From NCBI GenBank assembly GCA_964539805.1, contig CAZIKN010000013.1:15420-79419 (forward strand): a stretch of 64,000 nt of DNA. The letters run 5' to 3'. The translations under genes were made by a program, and so were the position numbers. Position 1 is the first letter of the stretch; each line of letters begins with the position of its first letter. Below are positions 15,871-25,584 of this stretch, one piece after another. The notes beneath the pieces are model-generated. The model ran no database searches. It was not told the DNA's origin and was given only the letters and a program-made list of their open reading frames with translations. The DNA comes from M3007 sp964539805. Lineage in GTDB: Bacteria > Bacteroidota > Bacteroidia > Chitinophagales > Saprospiraceae.

Positions 15871-18699
15871 TCAAAACCTTATACTCCAGCTAAGGTGCGG
15901 CAAGAATGGCAAACCGCGAATTTTTTCCTGACTTATATCAACATTCCAGTCTCCTGTGACCGTCCAAAACGTAAAATAGGTATTGCTGCGTGCGTATGCA
16001 TTGTAGCAACCCAAGGTAAGTTGATGGGCAAGTTTTCCGCTCTTCCATTGGCCATTGATGGCGAGATCCAATCGGTGCTGGCAGGCTTGCCGATAATCAC
16101 CATAGCCTAAGCGGTCTGCCTGAATGCCAATTTTGTAAAAGTCCAGCAGCCGTTTTTGACCGGGGCCTTGAGGTGAAACGTAGAGGGAGGATATGGCATC
16201 ACCGGAGGCCATTTGCCAATTGGCAGAGACCGAAAGGTGTGGGCCAAACTGATGGATGACTACAATTTTCAGGTTTTGGAGCCGATCCAATCGGGCGGGG
16301 AACCATTGTTTTTCATTCAGGTCATCAAACTGCCGCAGGGAACGGCTGAGGGTCCAGGATATCCAGCCCCTTGTACGGCCAATTTTTTTTTCCAAGAGCA
16401 GTTCCAAGCCCATAGCCCTGCCTTGGCCCAAGGCTATTTCCCTTTCCCATGAGCGAAACCCGCCCCGATAGGTCAAGGTATCAAAGTAGTAGATTGTGTC
16501 ACTGGAAAAGGTATCCATCTTGATGGTGTATTCTTCGATATTGTTCAGTTTTTTGATATAGCCTTCTGCTCTAATGGACCAGGTTTTGTCCTCCCAGCCG
16601 AGGCCGCTCGTGAGTTGCCAGTTGTTTTGCGGGGCGAGTTTGGGGTTTGCCATCAGCCAAAAATCATTAGTGGACTCGATTACATTGGGCGATACCGCAC
16701 GCAGCATTTGTGCATTGCGGTTCAAGCTGCCCATAAAGGTCATGCCGTGGGCCAATTTTTTTTCCACACTGATCCGGGGCTGAGGAATGACCCTTGTTTG
16801 GCCACGGTTGTGGAAAACATCCGTGCGCAAGCCCGTACGGATACGCCATGCCGGGCCGGGCCTCCACTCTGATTCGCCATAAACGGCAGTCAAGAGACCA
16901 TTTTCATAGACTACTTCATCGGAAAAGGTCAGGTCTCCGTTTTCATCGTACTCCACCGATTTCGGTAGAGGAGCATTGGCATATCCGAAATAATAAAAAG
17001 GGAGAATACGCATGGAAGAGACTTGAATGCCTCCCCTCAGGTTCAATTTATCAGAGTAGTACCAATCCCAATCCGATTTTAGGGAATAATCATACAGTTG
17101 GGTTTGGCTAATGGACCTGAGTTCTTCTGACTCCGGAGGCCCGGCAAAGCCGGATTGTTCTACTTTTTGTGTACTTGTTGATTTGATCAAAAAACGGCTG
17201 GCGGTAAAAGTGGTGTTGGCAAAAAAGTTGTCTGAAAAAAGGTGATTCCAGCGGAGTGAGGCAAAGCGGTTGTTCCAGCGACAGCGATTTTCGGATTTGA
17301 TTTTTAAACTGAACGGGAGAGGGAAAACGCCAAAGGTATCCTGGTAATAGATTAAGTCGTCCTTATTGTCATCCCTAAAGGAATCATGCCCATTATAAAG
17401 GCTGATATACAAGCGGTTGCGGTTGTTAAAAACCCAATTGCTTTTCCAATTGAGATCCGAAAAATAAAAATTGGTATTTACCGCTGAGTTTTCCTGCTCA
17501 ATCTGTTTTTGGGTGAAATGCTGGATGACCGGCCCGGCGAGGCTTCGCCGCGCAGAAAAAAGCATGGCACCCTTTTCTTTGAGGGGCAGTTCAAGGGATA
17601 TCCGCCCGGCAAGCCAGCCCAATGATGCCGCACCGGCTACCCGTTGCATGTTGCCTTCCTTGGTGCGTACATCCCATGCCGAAGAGGCGCCACCGCCAAG
17701 TCGAGCGGGGGCATCACCTTTCCAAAGTCGGGCCGAGCGCACGATATCGGGATTGAATGCGGAAAATAGCCCCATTCCGTGTACCGGATTGAAGACCACA
17801 GCGTCATCCATCAGGACCAAATTCTGATCCGTTTCACCACCGCGAACACTCCAGCCGCCCAAACCGTCAATACTGGACTCAATGCCCGGCAAGAAGGCTG
17901 CTGCACGCATCAAATCCGCCTCGCCGCCGAGCGCAGGCATTTGAAAAATGGGCAGACGGGCAATATTTTCCTCTTTTCGGATAAACAAAGGTTTGCTTTG
18001 TTCTGCTAAGGAATCGCCAGAAACCTCAACGGCCTGCATGGTGGTCACTATCGGCTGAAGGGCAAGGGTCAATTGCTTTTGCACGTTTGTGGCAGCAAGC
18101 ATGGTACGTGCCGATTGAAAGCCCAGCATGGTGGTGACCAAAAACACGGGAGCGCCCTTGGGAACTCGGAGGCTAAAAAAACCATAGGCATTTGTAGTAG
18201 AGGATCGGCCAGTATTGATCTCGGATACCAAGGCACCAACTATTCGCTCGCCATTGGTAGCATCCTCTATGAATCCGGACAATATTTGCTCCGGCGGAGG
18301 AAGCCTGTACAACAAAATTTGTCCGCCGGACTCACGCCAACCCAAGCCACTGTTTTCCAAAATTTTGTTTAAAATGGTTGAAAGGCGCTCGTTTTTCAGG
18401 GCAATTTGCACTCGCGAGGAAGAACCCATCATCGCATCGCTGAAGCCAATGGCAATACCTGAAGCTTTGCTCAACTGAATCAATGCTTCAGGCAAACTAA
18501 GATTTTTTGCCTCAAAATCAATACGTTGTGAAAAAACGGATTGTGCGCAAGCCCTTGATGCGCCTGCGATCAGGATGACAAGGACAAAGGTGCCGATTTT
18601 TATGGAGGATGCTGGCAGGTAGCTTCGGACACCTGTAAAGGCCCAATGATAAAATGTATTAAGCCACAAGGGATGGCCTGTTTGAAATGTATCGTTCAT
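15871..18699 (-). CDS. TonB-dependent outer-membrane receptor with STN domain
   Basis: 942 residues. A roughly 30-residue extension precedes the signal helix (IGTFVLVILIAGASRACAQ). An STN (secretin/TonB short N-terminal) domain follows at about 55-130 (SLPEALIQLSKASGIAIGFSD), which signals to a FecR protein. A carboxypeptidase-regulatory-like domain is at about 138-215, and a plug domain at about 240-335 (LPGIESSIDGLGGWSVRGGETDQNLVLMDDAVVFNP). The rest is a beta-barrel ending in LPHLSWSIRF with the terminal aromatic residue. The STN domain plus adjacent FecR and FecI genes makes this a trans-envelope signalling transducer. The ligand is not evident. The downstream gene is aroA. Confidence 0.93.
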   Translation of the reverse strand: MNDTFQTGHPLWLNTFYHWAFTGVRSYLPASSIKIGTFVLVILIAGASRACAQSVFSQRIDFEAKNLSLPEALIQLSKASGIAIGFSDAMMGSSSRVQIALKNERLSTILNKILENSGLGWRESGGQILLYRLPPPEQILSGFIEDATNGERIVGALVSEINTGRSSTTNAYGFFSLRVPKGAPVFLVTTMLGFQSARTMLAATNVQKQLTLALQPIVTTMQAVEVSGDSLAEQSKPLFIRKEENIARLPIFQMPALGGEADLMRAAAFLPGIESSIDGLGGWSVRGGETDQNLVLMDDAVVFNPVHGMGLFSAFNPDIVRSARLWKGDAPARLGGGASSAWDVRTKEGNMQRVAGAASLGWLAGRISLELPLKEKGAMLFSARRSLAGPVIQHFTQKQIEQENSAVNTNFYFSDLNWKSNWVFNNRNRLYISLYNGHDSFRDDNKDDLIYYQDTFGVFPLPFSLKIKSENRCRWNNRFASLRWNHLFSDNFFANTTFTASRFLIKSTSTQKVEQSGFAGPPESEELRSISQTQLYDYSLKSDWDWYYSDKLNLRGGIQVSSMRILPFYYFGYANAPLPKSVEYDENGDLTFSDEVVYENGLLTAVYGESEWRPGPAWRIRTGLRTDVFHNRGQTRVIPQPRISVEKKLAHGMTFMGSLNRNAQMLRAVSPNVIESTNDFWLMANPKLAPQNNWQLTSGLGWEDKTWSIRAEGYIKKLNNIEEYTIKMDTFSSDTIYYFDTLTYRGGFRSWEREIALGQGRAMGLELLLEKKIGRTRGWISWTLSRSLRQFDDLNEKQWFPARLDRLQNLKIVVIHQFGPHLSVSANWQMASGDAISSLYVSPQGPGQKRLLDFYKIGIQADRLGYGDYRQACQHRLDLAINGQWKSGKLAHQLTLGCYNAYARSNTYFTFWTVTGDWNVDISQEKIRGLPFLPHLSWSIRF

Positions 18700-18732
18700 G
18701 TATCAATATGTACCCTGATTTAAGACATGCTC

Positions 18733-19752
18733 TTAGTGGGGGCACTGCCCGCCCTCCAATTGGTAACCGTTGGCTGTTTGCACAATGTTTACGCCGAAAA
18801 CAGCCTTTACGTTTGTTATAACTGCCTGTAAATCCGCTTTGGGCAAATAAATGGAATAGGGGCAGTTGTACAAATCCGGGTTGTTCAACTGTATCTTTAC
18901 CTCAAAGCGATGGGACAACTGCTGTAGCGCCCTGCCCAATGCAAGATTGCGATATTCCAGATCTGTAGCGCGCCATTGCGCCACATGAACAACATCTTCT
19001 TTGGCCAACCTGAACTCCCCCGAAGGCTTGCTGTAGCTTACTTTTTCTCCGGGTTTCAGTTCCACTTCTTTTTGGGCACTGCTCACGCGCACCATTCCCG
19101 TTTTTACGGCCACGAGGGTCTCTTCTTCCGTTTCCCTTGCCCTGATGTCAAAAGATGTGCCCAACACCTGTATCGTGCATGCTCCAGCCGCCACAACAAA
19201 GGGTTTTGCCGCATTTTTTTGTACCTCAAAAAATGCTTCCCCCTGAAGCCTCAAGCGCCTGGCATCACTTGCCGCAAATCCTTTTTCAAACGATAGGATG
19301 GTATTTTGATGAAGCCACACCTGTGACCCATCGGGCAATAGAACGGGCTGGCTGCCCTGTTCCGCTGATGCAATTGACACCCATTCCGTGGCCGATGTTT
19401 TATCCTTATTGAAAAAAACAAGGGCAATGGCCAAAACAGCGACACTGGCTGCCGCCAGCCACCATTTGCGCACAAAGGTGATCCGGGGGACAGCATCAGG
19501 CTCTTCCATCTCAGGTTGCCTGCTGTTGGGCTCTTCTTTTTTTAACCTTGTTTTCAGCTTGGCCAACTCCTCTGTGACATCCACAGGCGGAACAATGGCT
19601 TTGTCCGCCTCCATGATGTATTGGATTTCTGCGGCTGCACGGCGGTTTTCTTCTGAATCGGATAGCCAATTCTCCAAACTTTGAGCCTCATCAGGATCAA
19701 GCCCCTTGTTTAGTTTTTTAAAGATAAGGTGATAATAATGTTCAGTGGACAT
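18733..19752 (-). CDS. FecR-family anti-sigma factor
   Basis: 339 residues. The N-terminal cytoplasmic sigma-binding part is at 1-95 (LNKGLDPDEAQSLENWLSDSEENRRAAAEIQYIME). A membrane helix lies at about 96-114 (WWLAAASVAVLAIALVFF). The FecR domain covers about 130-235 (VLLPDGSQVWLHQNTILSF; LRLQGEAFFEVQK; FVVAAGACTIQVLGTSFDIRA). A C-terminal DUF4974/STN-like part covers about 260-335 (LALGRALQQLSHRFEVKIQL). It should hold the FecI sigma at the membrane and release it when the TonB receptor's STN domain signals. It lies 84 bp after the sigma gene and 33 bp before the receptor. Confidence 0.94.
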   Translation of the reverse strand: MSTEHYYHLIFKKLNKGLDPDEAQSLENWLSDSEENRRAAAEIQYIMEADKAIVPPVDVTEELAKLKTRLKKEEPNSRQPEMEEPDAVPRITFVRKWWLAAASVAVLAIALVFFNKDKTSATEWVSIASAEQGSQPVLLPDGSQVWLHQNTILSFEKGFAASDARRLRLQGEAFFEVQKNAAKPFVVAAGACTIQVLGTSFDIRARETEEETLVAVKTGMVRVSSAQKEVELKPGEKVSYSKPSGEFRLAKEDVVHVAQWRATDLEYRNLALGRALQQLSHRFEVKIQLNNPDLYNCPYSIYLPKADLQAVITNVKAVFGVNIVQTANGYQLEGGQCPH

Positions 19753-19836
19753 TGAAAAAGAATTCGCTGGACAAGAAAGCCAGCCGGATATTAGATGAAA
19801 AAAGATAGGCCCTCCCCCTATTCTGCCCTGACGTTT

Positions 19837-20406
19837 TTATAAAAACAGCGGTATGGTGGGCAAGAGCAGGGGCAGCCAGGGGCCTAAATCTGCCCTTAAT
19901 GACTTTAAGGCTTTGCCAATTTGATTTTCCACGGTCTTAGGGCTAAGGTCAAGGCTTTCGGCTATTTCGCGATAGCTCATTTCTTCCATACGGCTCATCC
20001 TAAAAATAAGCCTGCACTGTTCGGGCAAGCGTTCAATGGCAAGGCTGAGCAGGTGCTCCATATTTTCGGCTTCCAAATGTTCCTGAGCAGAAGGTACTGT
20101 GTCCGGCACATGCATGTCCGGTATATCGAAAGGCTGCTTCTTTCGTATAAGGCCCAGGCACTCATTGACTACAGCGCGTTGCAGATAACCTTTGAGGGTG
20201 GATGATATCTCGAGGGTTTCCCGTTTTTGCCATATCCGCACAAATACCTCCTGTACACAATCCTTGGCCACATCCGTTTGCCGCAAAATGGCAAAAGCGA
20301 TGTGGAACAAATAGCCATAATAGGTGTCAAAAATCTCGTCCAATGCACGCTCATCGCCCCTGTTCAGGCGTTGGATCACACTACACTCGTCAAGGCGGTT
20401 TTTCAT
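19837..20406 (-). CDS. FecI-like ECF sigma factor (Bacteroidota family)
   Basis: 189 residues. Region 2 is at about 20-85 (LDEIFDTYYGYLFHIAFAIL; VAKDCVQEVFVRIWQKRETLEIS; LKGYLQRAVVNECLG). Region 4 is at about 118-170 (IERLPEQCRLIFRMSRMEEMSYREIAESLDLSPKTVENQIGKALKSLR). It ends in a hydrophobic tail (PWLPLLLPTIPLFL) typical of this Bacteroidota group. It heads the sigma / FecR / TonB receptor (/ aroA) unit and is divergent from the repeat-protein gene at 20598. Confidence 0.95.
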   Translation of the reverse strand: MKNRLDECSVIQRLNRGDERALDEIFDTYYGYLFHIAFAILRQTDVAKDCVQEVFVRIWQKRETLEISSTLKGYLQRAVVNECLGLIRKKQPFDIPDMHVPDTVPSAQEHLEAENMEHLLSLAIERLPEQCRLIFRMSRMEEMSYREIAESLDLSPKTVENQIGKALKSLRADLGPWLPLLLPTIPLFL

Positions 20407-20597
20407 GATATAAAAAATTCAGGGCAAAGAAACGACGATGCCTTGCCGGATAGCATGTGATTGCAGGAGCAAATGTCGCGGATTGTCCAAAACCGTGGAG
20501 GCAAAAAAAATAAGTAGAACAGATGAGGGGGGGTGCATGCTAATTTCATCTGATCAGCATAAACACAACCATTTTTCACAAAAACTACTTTTTTATT

Positions 20598-21947
20598 ATG
20601 CTAAAACGTTGGTTATTCTTTTCGTTCCTTCTCCTAAGTTTCTGTACCACAGGAATTAATGCGCAAAATCCATGTGATCCGATAGTGGTCAATGAGGTAA
20701 AGCAGGACTTGATCGCGCAAGGCTCCACCTGCCTTCAAAATGCCGGCCCCTTCGCCTGTGTGAGTGATGTGATCGAGTATGCTTTTGAAAATTGCCCACC
20801 CGGTTTGGATACTACCTGGGGCGACCCCTGTGATCCCATCATTGTGAACCAGACCATTTCCGATTTAATCGCCCAAGGCTTTTCCTGCCTTCAAAATGCA
20901 GGCCCCTTCGCCTGTATAAATGATGTGTTGGATTATGCCTTTGAAAACTGCCCGCCCAATGATACCTTGTGGCACAACCCCTGTGATTCGGCCGCTGTGG
21001 GTCAGGTGATCACCCAACTGATCGCCCAAGGTTCAACTTGCCTTCAAAATGCCGGCCCTTTTGCCTGTGTGAATGATGTGCTGGAGTATGCATTTACCAA
21101 CTGCCCTCCTATAGACACCACCTGGGGTAATCCTTGCGATTCGGTTTTAGTTGGCCAATTGGTAACTGAGTTGATCGCACAGGGGGTCGAATGTTTGGAA
21201 AATGCAGGCCCTTTTGCCTGCGTGGATGACGTATTTGAGTTTGTTGAGGAAAACTGCCCACCCATTGACACCACTTGGGGTGATCCATGTGACTCGGCAT
21301 CCGTGGCACAGGCCATCAATGACCTCATCGCTCAAGGATACACTTGCCTCAACAATGCCGGCCCATTCGCCTGCGTACATGATGCGGTATGTTATGCCTT
21401 TGAAAACTGCCCCTTGCCCACGGATACACTGGTGTTTGAACTGCCAGAATGTTTGGAAAATATCCCGCCAGGTGTACAAACTTTCCAACAGTTTATTCAC
21501 TACGTTGCAGACAATTGTGACTCCACTTTTGCTGCTGACATTCCGGCCTGCTGGTTAGCCGCACCACCATTGGCTACCGATGAGGAATTCTTTGCATGGA
21601 TTATGGAAAACTGCACCCCCTGGGATAGCCTGATCGCCAAAAACGAAGACGCCTTCATGCGCTCTTTCTTCTCAGGCAGCGTGCTTTCTGCTAAAAATAT
21701 CCATAAATTAGACGGCGTGACCCTTAGCCCCAACCCAACATTGGGCCAATTGGATATACGCCTCTCAGATGGACAGATAGGTAGCATTGAGGTGATGGAC
21801 ATCACCGGGCGCAAAATGGTCACCAAAGAAGGAGTCAATAACAGTGAAACCAATCTCGATTTGAGCAAACTGACACCGGGCATGTACATGGTCAGGATCA
21901 TTGACCTGAAGCAACGTGTAGCTACTCAACGTATTATAAAACAGTAA
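20598..21947 (+). CDS. T9SS-secreted protein of tandem 51-residue cysteine repeats
   Basis: 449 residues with a signal peptide at 1-23. Five tandem repeats begin at residues 26, 78, 129, 180 and 231 (codon starts 20673, 20829, 20982, 21135, 21288; DNA period 153 bp, the first 156). Each has the form CD..-14 residues-LIAQG..CL.NAGPFAC..D...YAFENCPP..DT.WG.P, with four Cys that can form two disulfides. Two degenerate units follow (about 285-345: CLENIPPGVQTFQQF, CWLAAPPLATDEEF). The last 75 residues (LSPNPTLGQLDI to QRIIKQ) are a T9SS type A sorting domain. I do not recognise the repeat family; a surface or matrix role is inferred from export and repetition. Confidence 0.85.
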   Translation: MLKRWLFFSFLLLSFCTTGINAQNPCDPIVVNEVKQDLIAQGSTCLQNAGPFACVSDVIEYAFENCPPGLDTTWGDPCDPIIVNQTISDLIAQGFSCLQNAGPFACINDVLDYAFENCPPNDTLWHNPCDSAAVGQVITQLIAQGSTCLQNAGPFACVNDVLEYAFTNCPPIDTTWGNPCDSVLVGQLVTELIAQGVECLENAGPFACVDDVFEFVEENCPPIDTTWGDPCDSASVAQAINDLIAQGYTCLNNAGPFACVHDAVCYAFENCPLPTDTLVFELPECLENIPPGVQTFQQFIHYVADNCDSTFAADIPACWLAAPPLATDEEFFAWIMENCTPWDSLIAKNEDAFMRSFFSGSVLSAKNIHKLDGVTLSPNPTLGQLDIRLSDGQIGSIEVMDITGRKMVTKEGVNNSETNLDLSKLTPGMYMVRIIDLKQRVATQRIIKQ

Positions 21948-21977
21948 TGTAACAAAAGACGCATAACGTTGATGTAT

Positions 21978-22016
21978 GATAGGGTTGATATCGTTTGCTA
22001 TCAGCCCTATCTTTTT
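21978..22016 (+). terminator. Rho-independent terminator after the repeat protein
   Basis: Stem GATAGGGTTGATA (21978-21990) pairs with TATCAGCCCTATC (21999-22011) in 12 of 13 positions, with one G-U, across an 8-nt loop, followed by five Ts. It lies 31 bp after the stop at 21947 and ahead of the next gene's promoter. Confidence 0.85.
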
Positions 22017-22084
22017 GTCCAATGTTGACTGCGCCAATTTGAGACAATTGACCAAAAAAGATACGGATTAATGATTCGATGCCC

Positions 22085-22092
22085 TACTTTTG
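22085..22092 (+). promoter_or_regulatory. Bacteroidota -7 element for the C25 peptidase gene
   Basis: TACTTTTG, an exact TAnnTTTG match, 33 nt before the ATG at 22125 and downstream of the preceding terminator. It supports the shorter start, because the longer in-frame start at 22071 lies upstream of it. Confidence 0.65.
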
Positions 22093-22124
22093 TTTTTTTA
22101 AACTATTACAATCAGCACTTTTCA

Positions 22125-25100
22125 ATGAAGAACCTAATTGCTTTCTTGCTTTCTGCACTATCTATTTCCGTAGTTGTTGGCCAGGCCACTGGCGAAACCA
22201 ACCTGCGCGTTATCGAACAAAACACACATGAAATCGTCATGGAGTTGGACCTGATGGGGGTCAAAACCCAAAAAATCACAACAGCTAAAGGCGAGGCCAT
22301 CTTGCCCGTTTTTGAGGACGGCACCCCGTTATTAGCCGCCGGGAAACCGGATCTGCAAAAGTTGGCCACGGCCCTTATGATTCCCAATACGGGCAGCATG
22401 GCCATTGAAATATTGGCTACCCAATACCGCGATTTTTCCAATATCGAAATTGCACCATCCAAAGGTAATTTCAAACGGAATATTGACCCTGCCACTGTTC
22501 CCTTTGTGTATGGCCCTACGTATAAAGAGGATGCCTTTTTTCCGGGACAACTCGCTGATTTACAACAAGCTTTTATTTTTCGGGATGTGCGCGGCCAGGC
22601 CCTTTGGTTTTATCCCGTGCAGTATAATCCCGTGCAAAAGACCATGCGCGTGTACTCCAATATTACCCTGCGCGTGTACCGTACCGAGGCGCCCGGCCAA
22701 AACGAAATCACCAGCCCAAACAGCCCGAAAAAGAGCCGCAGTTTTGAACTACTGTACCAGCAAATTTTTATCAATGCGCAACAAACCGTGGCCTCCAGGG
22801 GAGGAGGGCCTACCGAACCAGAAAAAATGCTGGTCATTGCCAAGGATGAGTTTGAAGATGATCTGCTGCCTTTTTTGACCTGGAAACGCCAAACCGGTCT
22901 GCATACCACCCTGGTCTTGAAATCCGAAATTAATACCCTTGACCCTTCCGGCCTTTACAATTTTATCAAAAAATATTACGAAGAAGAAGGTATTTCCTAT
23001 CTGCTCATCGTCGGAGATGACGCCGCTTTTGCGCCCGAGATGCGCAACAGCGGTGGCACCAATTACGCCTGTGATCCTTGCTTTGGCTATATGGAAGGCA
23101 ATGACCACCTGCCGGAAATACTGGTAGGGCGCTGGCATGCAGCCAATACCCAACAATTGAAAATTATGATCAACCGAAACCTGCGTTATGAAAAAACACC
23201 CCTGGTTGATGGTGGCTTCAATTGGGCCGAACATGGTGTGTGGGCAGCCAGCAACGAAGGGGAAGGCATAGGTGATGACAAACAGGCCGATTTTGAACAT
23301 GCCAATGAATGGAAAACCCGTCAGCTGCAAAGCGGCTATGCCAAATTTTGGGAATTTTATGACGGCGACCACGCCAGTATATCACCAACACCCGGCGATG
23401 AAACGAGTGATAAACCCGGCAATCCCGTCAATTCGGATATAGTAAACGTGATGAATACCCGTGGGATTGGCGTGTTCAACTACACCGGCCACGGCTGGGA
23501 GCAGGGCTTGGTCAGCAGTAATTTCAACACCGATGCAGTAAAAAAAATGCGCAACGATCAGGCATTCCCCTTCCTGTTGGCGGTGGCTTGCTGTACCGGT
23601 AATTTTACCAACAACTCGGGCGGCGATTGCCTTGGTGAGGCTTGGCAGCGCGCTGGCGACCTTATTACAGGAAGCCCCTGGGGAGGTATTGCCGGGTTTT
23701 TTAGCAGTGATTTCCAGAGCTGGGCACCGCCCATGGAAGGCCAGGATGCCATGAATGAATTAATGGAAATATCTGAACAACAGAACCTTAACCCTGATTT
23801 TGCCAGCATGCTCGCCTTTGGCAATGCCAAAATGATCGTCGCTTACGCACAGGCAGGCGAAGCTATGGCAGATTTTTGGAACCCATTTGCCGAACCGGCA
23901 ACGATGCCCCGCACCAGAATGCCGCAAGCCCTTACGGCCACGCACCCCGCCGAAATGACCATCGGGGAAAACAGCCTTGTCGTAAATTCGCCAGTGGAGG
24001 GCGCAGTTATTGGCCTGTATTGGAAAGGGCAGGCTATTGCTTCAGGCGTGATCGAAAACGGGCAGACCGTACTGCAATTTCCAGGTTTGACGGAAGTGGG
24101 CGAACTGACCCTTACGGCTACCCATCGCAACCGAATACCTTATCAGGGTAACATTGCCATAAAAGCAGGAAATGGGCCTTTTGTCGTGTACAGTGCCTAC
24201 ACTTTGAACGATTCAACAGGCAACAAAAACCAGAATGCCGACTATGGTGAGCGTATTTTTATGCACCTTAAATTATCCAACGTAGGCAATGCCCAAGCCG
24301 CTAACGCCATAGTAGAGCTTAGCGCCGATAGCCCTTACCTTACCGTTATAGATGGAACAGAAACATACGGCGAGCTCGCTGCCAACACGGATTCCACGCG
24401 AAACAATGTTTTTGAGTTTAAAGTAAGCCCTTTTGCGCCCAATAAAGAGAAAGTGAACTTTGACCTGAAAATCACTTATGACAACAATAAAGTTTATCAG
24501 GGCAAGATCGCTATCAGGCTTTATGCCCCGGAAATGACCATTGGGGCCTACAAAATCAACGATCTCGCAGGAGGCGATGGCGATGGTATTTTGGAAAGTG
24601 GCGAATCCGCCCGTGTCACCATTGAAAATTACAATACAGGACAAAGCCTAAGCCCGGATGCGGTTGGTGATCTGCGCTGTAATCTCCCTTGGGTACAAAT
24701 AGGCGCTCCTTTCCAAATAGGCAAGCTCTTACCTGGCGCCACCCTTACCGAAACCCAGTTTCTGGTTACCATTCCAGCCAATTCGCCTCAGTACGAATTA
24801 GCCTTGTTCCAATATACCCTGAGCGCCGGCGCATACAAGGACGAAAGCAGTTTTCAAACCATCATTAATCCCGTGATAGAGACATTTGAGTCAAAAACAT
24901 TTACGGCCTTCCCCTGGATGCTGAAAGGCGCCAAACCCTGGATCATCACAACCAACTCCAACAACGGAGGTAAGTTTTGCGCGCGCTCAGGCACCATTTC
25001 GGACAATGAAAACTCAATCATGCGATTAAACCTCGATTTTACCAAAGATGGAGAAATCAGCTTTGAACGACGTGTCAGCTCCGAACAAGACTACGATTAC

Positions 25101-25577
25101 CTGCTGTTTTACATAGATGGCAAAGAAATGGCAGCTTGGTCAGGTATTCTCCCCTGGGCTGAAGTGCGTTTCCCTGTCACAGCCGGAGTGCATGAACTGG
25201 AATGGAGATATGAAAAAGACGAATTGGGCAAAGACGGCAGCGATGCCGCCTGGGTAGATAAAATATCCATGCCGCCTTATAAAGTAATCGTTGCTACCCA
25301 AAATTTTGATTTGGATAAGGCCAAACTAAAGGTTTTCCCCAACCCGACCCATGATCTGTTGCAATTGAGTGGCCAGTGGGCCCAGGCCACATCCGATATG
25401 CAAATACGTCTTTTTGATGCCCAAGGCCGTTTGGTACTACTGCTTCCATCCTTTGCTACCAATACCAATGGAAACTTTGAGGTGATGATGGACATTAACA
25501 CCCTGCGTAGCGGTATGTACCTGATCCAGCTCAGTGATGGTCAGCACAGCATAAGCCAAAAGGTGATCAGGGATTGA
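22125..25577 (+). CDS. Gingipain-family (C25) cysteine peptidase, T9SS cargo
   Basis: 1150 residues from the ATG at 22125 (MKNLIAFLLSALSISVVVGQ, a good signal peptide); the upstream start is excluded by the promoter position. An N-terminal propeptide-like region covers about 25-215 (NITLRVYRTEAP). The C25 catalytic domain covers about 225-590: LLIVGDDAAFAPEM, then FNYTGHGWEQG with the catalytic His codon at 23490-23492, and LLAVACCTGNF with the catalytic Cys codon at 23589-23591. Ig-like and jelly-roll modules follow to about residue 1050. The C-terminal sorting domain starts near VFPNPTHDLLQLSGQW and ends in ISQKVIRD. It should be secreted and surface-bound, degrading proteins outside the cell. 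Confidence 0.94.
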   Translation: MKNLIAFLLSALSISVVVGQATGETNLRVIEQNTHEIVMELDLMGVKTQKITTAKGEAILPVFEDGTPLLAAGKPDLQKLATALMIPNTGSMAIEILATQYRDFSNIEIAPSKGNFKRNIDPATVPFVYGPTYKEDAFFPGQLADLQQAFIFRDVRGQALWFYPVQYNPVQKTMRVYSNITLRVYRTEAPGQNEITSPNSPKKSRSFELLYQQIFINAQQTVASRGGGPTEPEKMLVIAKDEFEDDLLPFLTWKRQTGLHTTLVLKSEINTLDPSGLYNFIKKYYEEEGISYLLIVGDDAAFAPEMRNSGGTNYACDPCFGYMEGNDHLPEILVGRWHAANTQQLKIMINRNLRYEKTPLVDGGFNWAEHGVWAASNEGEGIGDDKQADFEHANEWKTRQLQSGYAKFWEFYDGDHASISPTPGDETSDKPGNPVNSDIVNVMNTRGIGVFNYTGHGWEQGLVSSNFNTDAVKKMRNDQAFPFLLAVACCTGNFTNNSGGDCLGEAWQRAGDLITGSPWGGIAGFFSSDFQSWAPPMEGQDAMNELMEISEQQNLNPDFASMLAFGNAKMIVAYAQAGEAMADFWNPFAEPATMPRTRMPQALTATHPAEMTIGENSLVVNSPVEGAVIGLYWKGQAIASGVIENGQTVLQFPGLTEVGELTLTATHRNRIPYQGNIAIKAGNGPFVVYSAYTLNDSTGNKNQNADYGERIFMHLKLSNVGNAQAANAIVELSADSPYLTVIDGTETYGELAANTDSTRNNVFEFKVSPFAPNKEKVNFDLKITYDNNKVYQGKIAIRLYAPEMTIGAYKINDLAGGDGDGILESGESARVTIENYNTGQSLSPDAVGDLRCNLPWVQIGAPFQIGKLLPGATLTETQFLVTIPANSPQYELALFQYTLSAGAYKDESSFQTIINPVIETFESKTFTAFPWMLKGAKPWIITTNSNNGGKFCARSGTISDNENSIMRLNLDFTKDGEISFERRVSSEQDYDYLLFYIDGKEMAAWSGILPWAEVRFPVTAGVHELEWRYEKDELGKDGSDAAWVDKISMPPYKVIVATQNFDLDKAKLKVFPNPTHDLLQLSGQWAQATSDMQIRLFDAQGRLVLLLPSFATNTNGNFEVMMDINTLRSGMYLIQLSDGQHSISQKVIRD

Positions 25578-25584
25578 TTTTTTA

